12,474 nt of DNA. Source: Competibacteraceae bacterium UBA6584 (lineage in GTDB: Bacteria; Pseudomonadota; Gammaproteobacteria; Competibacterales; Competibacteraceae). Each line of letters opens with the position of its first letter. The stretch's first letter is position 1. Of this stretch, positions 6,042 through 12,474 are shown piece after piece. The translations under genes and the position numbers were made by a program. The stretch covers positions 1 to 12,474 of the forward strand of contig DJIW01000021.1 of NCBI GenBank assembly GCA_002433805.1, written 5' to 3'. The notes beneath the pieces were generated by a model. That model worked only from the letters and a program-made list of their open reading frames with translations. It was not told the DNA's origin and did not search any database.

Positions 6042-7753
6042 TGGCGCTACCCCGCTTGCTCGGCGGCGGCCGCCGCAAGTTGTGGGCGCGTCTGGTCGGC
6101 AACGGGCTGATGCAGGCCCTGGCGGCGATAGCGACCACGCTGCTCGTCCGCCACCTTTTCGATCATGGGTTGACGACCCCGCGCCCCGCTCTCCCGCCGA
6201 TGCTGGCGCAGATCGGCGCGGGGCTGGTTGCGGTCGCCTTGTTTCGAGCCTGGTTGCGGCTACAGGAACGCACCGACGCCGAGCGCTTGGGTCAGGATTA
6301 TGCCTACCGAGTGCGATTGACGATCTTCGACCGGCTCAGCACGCTCGCGCCGCGCGTCCTGCAACGGCGGCGGCGCGGCAGCTTGCTGCTGCGCTTCACC
6401 GGCGATCTAACCGCGCTGCGCCAATGGGTCAGCCTCGGCTTGGCGCGGTTGTGCGTCGCGGGCGTGACCGCCGCGGGCGCTTTGTTCGCGCTGGGCTGGC
6501 TGAATCCGACGTTGGGATTGGCCATCAGCTTGATTTTGGCCGGCGGCGCGGCGGCCGTATTGGCCGTCGCCAAACCGCTGCGCGCGGCGGTGCGGGAATC
6601 GCGCCGCCGGCAATCGCTGCTCGCCGCTAACGTCAATGAGAAAATCGCCGCCATGACGGTGGTGCAACTGTGCAACCAAACCGAGCGGGAACGCCGTCAT
6701 GTCGCCCGGCAAGGCCGGCGCTTGCGCGAGGCGATGGTGGCGCGGGCGCGGATCGGCGGCCGGTTGCGGGCGATCACTGAAGCGACCGGCGGGCTGGCGG
6801 TCGCGGTCGTGATGGCGCTGGGCGCGCTGGAGGTGGCTGACGGCCAGGCGACGCCCGGCACTGTCGCCGGCGCCATGACCATCGTCGGCCTGTTGCTCCC
6901 CGCCCTGCGCGATCTGGGTCGGATTTACGAATACGGTTATGGATTTCGGGTGGCGTCCGAGCGCATTCGCGGCTTTCTCGAACTCCCCAGCCTGGTCGGC
7001 GAACGCGCCGACGCCTCGGATTTAACGGCCGTTCAAGGCCGGCTGGACTTTCGAAACGCGAGTGTCGCCGGCGTGTTGGAGGAGGTGAATGTCACCGCGC
7101 CCGCCGGGAGTGTGATCGCCATTGTCGGTCCGAACGGCGCGGGCAAATCCACGCTGTTGGCCTTGGCCGCCCGGCTGCTCGACCCCGATCGCGGCGCGGT
7201 TTTGCTCGATGGCCAAGAGTTGTCTCAATACCGTTTGTCGTCGGTGCGGCGGGCGATCGGCATGGTCAGCGCCGAACTGCCGCTGCTGAAAGGAACCATC
7301 GCCAAGAATTTGAGCTACCGCTGGCCGGAAGCCCCGGCTGACGAACTCGAACGGGTCTGCGCGCTGTGCGGGGTGGATGAACTGCTGGCGGAACAGCCGG
7401 AGGGCGCGCAAACCCGCTTGCTCGAAGACGGCAAGAATCTATCGCTCGGCCAACGCCAGCGGATCGCGCTCGCCCGCGCCCTGCTCGGCGATCCCGCGTT
7501 GCTGCTGCTGGATGAAATCGAAGCCCATCTCGACGTTCAAGCCAGCGCCGTCATCGACCGGATTTTGTCGCGGTATCGCGGTACGGTGCTGATGGTCACT
7601 CACCGGCGCGAGCGTTTGTTTCAGGCTGACGAAATTTGGCATCTCGCCGACGGCCGTTTGGTGGAAGCTGGCCCACCGTTAAAACTGCTCAACAGCGACG
7701 GCCCGACCCGCCGTCTGTTCGACGAAACGAAACGCAAAGCCGTTAATGAGTAA
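6041..7753 (+). CDS. ABC exporter half-transporter (membrane domain fused to ATPase)
   Basis: Inner-membrane ATP-driven exporter of 570 residues with membrane-domain then ATPase order. About residues 18-300 form the transmembrane domain, with hydrophobic segments near 20-37, 55-70, 135-153, 157-177 and 248-290; residues 335-570 form the ATPase. Walker A is GPNGAGKST (363-371), Walker B LLLLDE (487-492, Glu492 present) and the H-loop His521. The signature is LSLGQ (467-471) instead of LSGGQ. The Q-loop glutamine is missing: IGMVSAELPLLKGTI puts Ala411 where VPQ is usual. The A-loop aromatic is also not evident. It should work as a dimer. The ATG overlaps the NTPase stop (ATGA arrangement), so translation is coupled. 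An in-frame start at 5819 lies inside the NTPase gene and is rejected. Substrate unknown. Confidence 0.88.
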   Translation: MALPRLLGGGRRKLWARLVGNGLMQALAAIATTLLVRHLFDHGLTTPRPALPPMLAQIGAGLVAVALFRAWLRLQERTDAERLGQDYAYRVRLTIFDRLSTLAPRVLQRRRRGSLLLRFTGDLTALRQWVSLGLARLCVAGVTAAGALFALGWLNPTLGLAISLILAGGAAAVLAVAKPLRAAVRESRRRQSLLAANVNEKIAAMTVVQLCNQTERERRHVARQGRRLREAMVARARIGGRLRAITEATGGLAVAVVMALGALEVADGQATPGTVAGAMTIVGLLLPALRDLGRIYEYGYGFRVASERIRGFLELPSLVGERADASDLTAVQGRLDFRNASVAGVLEEVNVTAPAGSVIAIVGPNGAGKSTLLALAARLLDPDRGAVLLDGQELSQYRLSSVRRAIGMVSAELPLLKGTIAKNLSYRWPEAPADELERVCALCGVDELLAEQPEGAQTRLLEDGKNLSLGQRQRIALARALLGDPALLLLDEIEAHLDVQASAVIDRILSRYRGTVLMVTHRRERLFQADEIWHLADGRLVEAGPPLKLLNSDGPTRRLFDETKRKAVNE

Positions 7754-8681
7754 ACCTCTGCGGCAGCTGGCAAGGATCATCATGTTGACCGGCATCGTGT
7801 TAAGCGAATTTCACGCGGCGACGGCGCTCGCCCACCCGTTGGAGCCTTCGGTTTATCCGACGATCAAGCGCGTCCGCCAACCCGCAAACGGCATCATCGC
7901 GCGCCGTTTGAGAGCCAATCCAGCGCAACGCTATTTTCTCTACCTTCCACCTCGGCTGGAGGCTAACGCGAAAGTCTTCGTCACCGTCCACGGCATTTCC
8001 CGCAACGCCGAGGAACACGCCCGACGCTTCAAGCAGCTGGCCAAACACTACGGCGTCGTCCTGGTCGCGCCGTTGCTGGTCAAGAAACGCTTTGCCGATT
8101 ATCAACGTCTGGGACAATCCGGCCTGGGCGCGCGACCCGACCGAGCATTGCGAGCCATTCTCGACGAAGTAGGCGATTTGACGGGGGCCGATGTCCGCCA
8201 AATTTATCTATTCGGTTACTCGGGCGGCGGTCAGTTCGCGCATCGCTACGCGATGGCCTATCCCGAGCGAGTGGCGGCAGTCGCGATTGGGGCCGCCGGC
8301 TGGTACACCTTTCCCGACCCGGCGGCGAGCTTTCCGCGCGGTTTGAAAACGCGGTCCCAATGGCTGAAATCGCGGCTCAAGCCAGAAGCGTTCTTGAAAG
8401 TACCGATGGCGGCCTTTGTCGGCGAGCGCGATACCCGGCGGGGACCAGAACGACCGGAGCTGAAACAATCGGTCAAAATCGATAGCCAACAAGGCTTGAC
8501 TCGACTGGAACGAGGTCGGCATTGGATCGACGCGATGCGAGCGGCGGCGGCGGCTTATGGGCTGTCGACACCTTATGCTTATGACACCTTGCCCCACGCC
8601 AGCCACTCGTTTAGAGCCAGCATGAAACACGGCATGGGTCAACGGGTGTTCGCTTTTCTGTTCGGCGCGCCGCCGGAATGA
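7746..8681 (+). CDS. exported alpha/beta hydrolase, esterase/depolymerase-like
   Basis: Predicted secreted or periplasmic serine hydrolase of 311 residues. The N-terminus has a basic start, a hydrophobic stretch (about 11-20) and a likely cleavage site ALA-HP at 29/30. The alpha/beta fold shows the oxyanion strand VFVTVHGISR (77-86), nucleophile elbow GYSGGGQ with Ser159, an acid candidate Asp229 in VGERD, and His287 in LPHASHSF. This layout resembles LpqC/PHB-depolymerase and feruloyl-esterase-type enzymes, so an ester substrate is likely, but polymer or small molecule cannot be decided. Its ATG overlaps the ABC gene by 8 bp with no clear ribosome site, implying coupling. It ends 15 bp from convergent nadE. 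Context suggests it acts outside the membrane on what the exporter moves, or on the signal sensed by the kinase (inference). Confidence 0.83.
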   Translation: MSKPLRQLARIIMLTGIVLSEFHAATALAHPLEPSVYPTIKRVRQPANGIIARRLRANPAQRYFLYLPPRLEANAKVFVTVHGISRNAEEHARRFKQLAKHYGVVLVAPLLVKKRFADYQRLGQSGLGARPDRALRAILDEVGDLTGADVRQIYLFGYSGGGQFAHRYAMAYPERVAAVAIGAAGWYTFPDPAASFPRGLKTRSQWLKSRLKPEAFLKVPMAAFVGERDTRRGPERPELKQSVKIDSQQGLTRLERGRHWIDAMRAAAAAYGLSTPYAYDTLPHASHSFRASMKHGMGQRVFAFLFGAPPE

Positions 8682-8696
8682 GTGGCTTGCAATCCG

Positions 8697-10331
8697 CTAG
8701 CGCCGGAAGCCCGAGGTGATCGGATAGCGCCGGTCGCGGCCGAAGGCGCGGGGCGTGATCCGGATTCCCGGCGCGGCTTGGCGGCGCTTGTATTCGTTGA
8801 CGATGACCAGCCGCGCCACCCGTTCCACCGTCGCCCGCTCGAAACCCGACGCGATCAATTCCTCCACCGACCGATCTTGCTCGACGTAACCCTGAAGAAT
8901 GGCGTCCAGCACCTCGTAAGGCGGCAGGCTGTCCTGATCGGTTTGATCGGGGCGCAATTCCGCCGAGGGCGGCCGGTCGAACACCCGTTGCGGGATCACC
9001 GGAGATTGCTGGTTACGCCACGCCGCCAGCCGGTAGACCATGGTCTTCAACACGTCCTTGATCGGCGCGAAACCGCCGGCCATGTCGCCGTACAGGGTGG
9101 AATAGCCGACCGCCGTTTCGCTCTTGTTGCCGGTGGTCAACACCATCTTGCCGGTCTTGTTGGAAATCGCCATCAGCAACACGCCCCGGCAACGGGCCTG
9201 GATGTTTTCCTCGGTGATATCGGCCGCCAGCCCGGCGAACAGCGGCTGCAAAATCTGGAGAAAGGCTTGAAACGCCGGCTCGATGGGCAACAGATGGTAG
9301 TTGACGCCCAGGGCCTTGGCTTCCAACTCGGCGTCGGTGTTGCTCATGTCGGCGGTATAGCGCGAGGGCATCAGCACCGCCTCGACTCGCTCCGCGCCCA
9401 AGGCATCCACCGCGATCGCCAGCGTCAGGGCGGAATCGATGCCGCCGGACAGGCCGAGCACGACGCCTGGAAAGCCGTTTTTCTGGACATAATCGCGCAC
9501 GCCCAACACCAGCGCTTGATAGATGCCTTCCTCCGCGCCGGGTTCCGCCGCGACCGAATCGAGCACGGGAATCAAACGGTCGGCGGAAATCTGGAAATCG
9601 ACCGGAAACAGACCGGCGGCGAAAAAAGGCGCTCGCCGCGCGAGCGTTCCATCCGCGCCGACCACCATCGAACCGCCGTCGAACACCAGTTCGTCCTGAC
9701 CGCCCAGCAGGTTGACATAGACGATGGGAATCCGGCTTTCTTCGACTCGCTGGCGCAGCACTTCCAGACGCTGATGGCCCTTGCCGGCGTGATAGGGCGA
9801 GGCGTTGAGATTGACCAGCAGTTGCGCGCCCGCCTTGGCCGCTTGCGCCAGCGGCCCCGGCTGCCAGACATCCTCGCAAATCGTCACGCCGACCTTAACG
9901 CCCTTGATCTCGGTCACGCCGGGCTCCGTTCCGGCGACGAAATAGCGTTTTTCGTCAAACACGCTGTAGTTCGGCAACAGTTGCTTGTAATAGCTCATCC
10001 GCAGTTCGCCGTCTTCCACGATTACGGCGGCGTTGCGCAGCCCCTCCGGCGTCGTGATGGGGCAGCCAACCACGGCGGCGATGCCCGCGATCTGCGCGCG
10101 CAACCGTTGCAGAGCCGGCTCTATTTGCGCGATAAAACCGGGGCGCAACAGCAAATCTTCCGGGGGATAACCGGTCAGCGTCAGCTCGGGAAACACGATC
10201 AGATCGGCTTGCCAGCGCTCGCGCGCATCAACAGCGGAGGCAATGATTTTATCGGCATTGCCGGCGATATCGCCGACCAGGAGATCCAACTGGGCCATCA
10301 CGACCCGGAAAGGAGTGGCGGGAACGTTCAT
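8697..10331 (-). CDS. nadE: glutamine-dependent NAD+ synthetase
   Basis: Last step of NAD biosynthesis: ATP-dependent amidation of deamido-NAD using ammonia from glutamine; cytoplasmic. The 544-residue two-domain form is typical of many proteobacteria. The N-terminal nitrilase-like glutaminase (about 8-250) has the triad Glu49 (FPELTLTGYPPEDLL), Lys116 (YYKQLLPNYSVFDE) and Cys152 (VTICEDVW). The synthetase domain has PP-loop SGGIDS (295-300), TTGNKSE (399-405), GDMAGGFAPIKDV (415-427) and the usual tail KRRQAAPGIRITPRAFGRD. Start ATG is at 10331-10329 with a weak AGGA 13 nt upstream. It follows sucD on the same strand but beyond a terminator, so it is probably its own unit or fed by read-through. 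The plus-strand frame opposite it is a shadow. Confidence 0.96.
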   Translation of the reverse strand: MNVPATPFRVVMAQLDLLVGDIAGNADKIIASAVDARERWQADLIVFPELTLTGYPPEDLLLRPGFIAQIEPALQRLRAQIAGIAAVVGCPITTPEGLRNAAVIVEDGELRMSYYKQLLPNYSVFDEKRYFVAGTEPGVTEIKGVKVGVTICEDVWQPGPLAQAAKAGAQLLVNLNASPYHAGKGHQRLEVLRQRVEESRIPIVYVNLLGGQDELVFDGGSMVVGADGTLARRAPFFAAGLFPVDFQISADRLIPVLDSVAAEPGAEEGIYQALVLGVRDYVQKNGFPGVVLGLSGGIDSALTLAIAVDALGAERVEAVLMPSRYTADMSNTDAELEAKALGVNYHLLPIEPAFQAFLQILQPLFAGLAADITEENIQARCRGVLLMAISNKTGKMVLTTGNKSETAVGYSTLYGDMAGGFAPIKDVLKTMVYRLAAWRNQQSPVIPQRVFDRPPSAELRPDQTDQDSLPPYEVLDAILQGYVEQDRSVEELIASGFERATVERVARLVIVNEYKRRQAAPGIRITPRAFGRDRRYPITSGFRR

Positions 10332-10390
10332 GGCGTCTTGGTCGTCCTAGCAGGCGGCGGGCGCGAGGAAAACAGCAAAGGAAGCGAAGA

Positions 10391-10417
10391 TAACGAAAGG
10401 GGCGCTTGCGCGCCCCT
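10391..10417 (-). terminator. rho-independent terminator of sucCD
   Basis: Read on the minus strand, GGGGCGC (10416-10410) and GCGCCCC (10405-10399) form a perfect 7 bp GC stem with a GCAA tetraloop, plus a flanking A-T pair, followed by TTTCGTTA. It lies 32 bp after the sucD stop and about 60 bp before nadE, so it should end sucCD transcription. The T-tract is interrupted, so some read-through into nadE is possible. Confidence 0.7.
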
Positions 10418-10433
10418 GCGTTACTTTACGGCG

Positions 10434-10450
10434 AAACCGGCATCCGGTTT
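10434..10450 (-). repeat. inverted repeat overlapping the sucD stop codon
   Basis: AAACCGG (10434-10440) and CCGGTTT (10444-10450) form a perfect 7 bp stem with a 3 nt loop. The arm includes the last two bases of the sucD TAA. It precedes the stronger terminator hairpin by about 17 bp. It may help termination or protect the mRNA 3' end. Confidence 0.4.
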
Positions 10451-11324
10451 AGGGGAAAAACTTTTTCATCGCCGCGCCGATATCGGCCGGAGAGCGGACG
10501 ATGGTCGCGCCCGCCGATTCCAGCGCCGCGAACTTATCGGCCGCCGTGCCCTTACCGCCCATGATGATCGCGCCGGCGTGGCCCATGCGCTTGCCGGGCG
10601 GCGCGGTCACGCCGGCGATGTACGCCACCACCGGCTTCTTGACGTTGGCCTTGATGTACTCGGCGGCTTCTTCCTCGGCGCTGCCGCCGATTTCGCCGAC
10701 CATCACGATCCCTTCGGTCTGTGGATCATCCTTAAACAGGCTAATGATATCGATAAAGCTCATGCCGTGGATCGGATCGCCGCCGATGCCGATGCAGGTC
10801 GACTGACCCAAACCGGTGCGGGTGGTCTGATCGACCGCTTCATAGGTCAGCGTGCCGGAACGCGACACGATGCCGATTTTGCCGGGCTTGTGGATGTGGC
10901 CGGGCATGATGCCCATCTTGCAGCCGCCGGGGGTGATGACGCCCGGACAGTTGGGGCCGATCAGGTAGGTTTTCGGGTAATTGTTGGTCAATACCGCCTT
11001 CACCTTCAGCATGTCGGTGACCGGAATGCCCTCGGTGATGCAGGCGATGACCTTGATGCCGGCGTCGGCCGCTTCCAGGATCGCGTCGCCGGCGAAGGCC
11101 GCCGGCACGTAGATCATGCTGGCTTCCGCGCCGGTGGCTTCGACCGCTTCGCGCACGGTGTTGAACACCGGCTTGTCCAAATGCTTGGTGCCGCCCTTGC
11201 CGGGGCTGATGCCGCCGACCAAGTTGGTGCCGTAGGCGATGGACTGTTCGGAGTGGAAGGTGCCCTGCGAGCCGGTGAAGCCCTGGCAGATGACCTTGGT
11301 GTCTTTGTTGATCAGGATGCTCAT
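10449..11324 (-). CDS. sucD: succinyl-CoA synthetase alpha subunit
   Basis: Alpha subunit of the TCA-cycle enzyme converting succinyl-CoA to succinate with nucleoside triphosphate formation; it carries the CoA site and the phospho-histidine. The 291 residues match the family (E. coli 289). Seen are the CoA-binding Rossmann segment (GFTGSQGTFH, 15-24), GPNCPGVITPG (123-133), the active-site His249 in GKRMGHAGAI, and GGKGTAADK (256-264). The ATG at 11324-11322 gives the canonical MSILINKDTKVICQGFTGSQG start, with purine-rich AGAGAGAAAG just upstream; the longer in-frame extension to 11555 runs into sucC and is not real. sucC ends 41 bp upstream, so the two form an operon closed by the hairpins after sucD. 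Confidence 0.97.
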   Translation of the reverse strand: MSILINKDTKVICQGFTGSQGTFHSEQSIAYGTNLVGGISPGKGGTKHLDKPVFNTVREAVEATGAEASMIYVPAAFAGDAILEAADAGIKVIACITEGIPVTDMLKVKAVLTNNYPKTYLIGPNCPGVITPGGCKMGIMPGHIHKPGKIGIVSRSGTLTYEAVDQTTRTGLGQSTCIGIGGDPIHGMSFIDIISLFKDDPQTEGIVMVGEIGGSAEEEAAEYIKANVKKPVVAYIAGVTAPPGKRMGHAGAIIMGGKGTAADKFAALESAGATIVRSPADIGAAMKKFFP

Positions 11325-11365
11325 GGTCGTCTTTCTCTCTGAATCGTGGAAACCGAACGCGCCGC

Positions 11366-12474
11366 TTATTGGGCGGCGGCCACCGCCTTCTTGGCGGCGT
11401 CGGTGAGATCTTCGGCGGCCATGATGTTCATGCCGGATTTGGCCAACATCTCGCGGCCCGCTTCGACGTTGGTGCCCTGCAAGCGCACCACCACAGGCAA
11501 CTTCAAGCCCACCTCCTTGACGGCGGCGATGATGCCCTCGGCGATGGTATCGCAACGGACGATGCCGCCAAAGATGTTGACCAGAATGGCCTTGACCTTG
11601 GAGGAGGACAGGATCAGCTTGAAAGCGCGAGCCACCCGCTCGGCGGTCGCGCCGCCGCCCACATCGAGGAAGTTGGCCGGCTCGCCGCCTTGCAGCTTGA
11701 TCACGTCCATGGTCGCCATCGCCAGGCCCGCGCCGTTGACCATGCAGCCGATGCTACCGTCCAATGCGACATAGTTGAGGCCGATCTCGTGGGCGATGTG
11801 CTCACGCGCGTCCTCTTGGGTCGGATCGCGCATCTCGGCGGTGTCCTTGTGCCGGTAGAGCGCGTTGTCGTCCAGGCTGACCTTGGCGTCCAGCGCCATC
11901 ACCTGGCCGTCGGTGGTCACGATCAAGGGGTTGATCTCGACCATGCTGCAGTCTTTCTGAACGAACAGGTTGTAGACGCCGTTGAGCACCTTGACCAGTT
12001 GATCGACTTGTTTCTTTTCCATCCCCATCCGGAACCCGAGATCGCGGGCCTGATACGGCTGGATGCCGGCGACCGGATCGACGGTCAGGGTCAGGATCTT
12101 TTCAGGGGTTTTGGCGGCGACTTCCTCGATATCCATGCCGCCTTCGGACGAGCCGATCAGGATGACGCGCTTCTTGCTGCGATCCACCAGCGCGCTCAGA
12201 TAATATTCCTTGGTGATATCCACGCCGTCTTGAATCAGCAGCGCGTGAATCTTGACGCCGTCGGCGCCGGTTTGCTTGGTGACCAAAGTGGAGCCCAGCA
12301 AGCGCCCGGAGATGTCCTCGACATCCTGCAGGCTGCGCGCCAGCTTGACGCCGCCGGCCTTGCCGCGGCCGCCCGCGTGAACCTGGGCCTTGACCACCCA
12401 GAGCGGACCCCCGATCTGCTTGGCCGCCTCGACCGCTTCCTGCTGGGAGGTGACCTTGATGCCGCGGGGTATCG
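11366..12474 (-). CDS. sucC: succinyl-CoA synthetase beta subunit, partial (N-terminus beyond right edge)
   Basis: Beta subunit of succinyl-CoA synthetase, with an ATP-grasp nucleotide site and the succinate site, partnering SucD. The frame is open to the right edge: 368 residues are visible, beginning IPRGIKVTSQQEAV, so by comparison with the 388-residue E. coli protein only about 20 N-terminal residues are missing. The apparent start at 12397 is an internal GTG (Val in LWVVKAQVHAGG), not the true start. Visible motifs, counted from the first visible residue, are GGRGKAGG (34-41), EINP (179-182), GCMVNGAGLAMATMD (242-256), DVGGGA (270-275) and NIFGGI (299-304). The C-terminus ends in an Ala-rich helix. 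It is the first gene of sucCD; promoter and start are outside the window. Confidence 0.97.
   Translation of the reverse strand, partial: IPRGIKVTSQQEAVEAAKQIGGPLWVVKAQVHAGGRGKAGGVKLARSLQDVEDISGRLLGSTLVTKQTGADGVKIHALLIQDGVDITKEYYLSALVDRSKKRVILIGSSEGGMDIEEVAAKTPEKILTLTVDPVAGIQPYQARDLGFRMGMEKKQVDQLVKVLNGVYNLFVQKDCSMVEINPLIVTTDGQVMALDAKVSLDDNALYRHKDTAEMRDPTQEDAREHIAHEIGLNYVALDGSIGCMVNGAGLAMATMDVIKLQGGEPANFLDVGGGATAERVARAFKLILSSSKVKAILVNIFGGIVRCDTIAEGIIAAVKEVGLKLPVVVRLQGTNVEAGREMLAKSGMNIMAAEDLTDAAKKAVAAAQ

Noticed and set aside
8663..8670. GGCGCGCC palindrome near the convergent hydrolase/nadE junction as a bidirectional terminator
   Set aside because: It lies inside the hydrolase coding end, has no loop or T-run, and such 8-mers are common in GC-rich DNA.
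8682..11342. 886-codon open frame on the plus strand
   Set aside because: It lies entirely antisense to nadE and sucD, both unmistakable. The translation is rich in His, Arg, Gly, Asp and Gln with no domain, the usual mirror of GC-rich codon bias.

Overview
The window looks like chromosomal DNA of a GC-rich gammaproteobacterium. SuhB, NadE, SucC and SucD all read as proteobacterial orthologues with strong GC-ending codon use, and intergenic DNA is AT-richer than genes. A PHA-accumulating Competibacter-like or purple-sulfur-type gammaproteobacterium would fit, but that is a guess from general character, not a search result. No tRNA, rRNA, CRISPR array, transposase or integrase is visible.

Layout. 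Bases 1-281 (minus) hold the 5' part of a small secreted protein gene cut by the left edge. After about 450 bp of divergent intergenic DNA comes suhB (737-1537, plus), with a plausible hairpin terminator behind it. Next is a two-component pair: a membrane-bound NtrB-like histidine kinase (1743-3098) and an NtrC-family sigma54 activator (3139-4572). A structured 314 bp intergenic region follows. It holds a hairpin at the regulator stop codon, two 34 bp imperfect direct repeats, a 13 bp palindrome, a 39 bp island with only three G/C, and a well-formed sigma54 -24/-12 element (4811-4827). Downstream are three overlapping genes on the plus strand: a P-loop NTPase with a BioD-like Walker A (4887-6041), a half-size ABC exporter (6041-7753) and an exported alpha/beta hydrolase (7746-8681). 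Convergent to these, on the minus strand, lie nadE (8697-10331), sucD (10449-11324) and the start-truncated sucC (11366-12474).

How it works together. The right third is housekeeping: succinyl-CoA synthetase (TCA cycle) and glutamine-dependent NAD synthetase, separated by a sucD terminator. The centre is the interesting part. The kinase senses something in the periplasm and would phosphorylate the activator, which would act with sigma54 RNA polymerase at the -24/-12 promoter to switch on the NTPase/ABC/hydrolase operon. The gene order, the overlaps and the promoter are seen in the sequence; the regulatory link is inference. The substrate of the exporter and hydrolase cannot be told from sequence, and I know of no named system with this composition.
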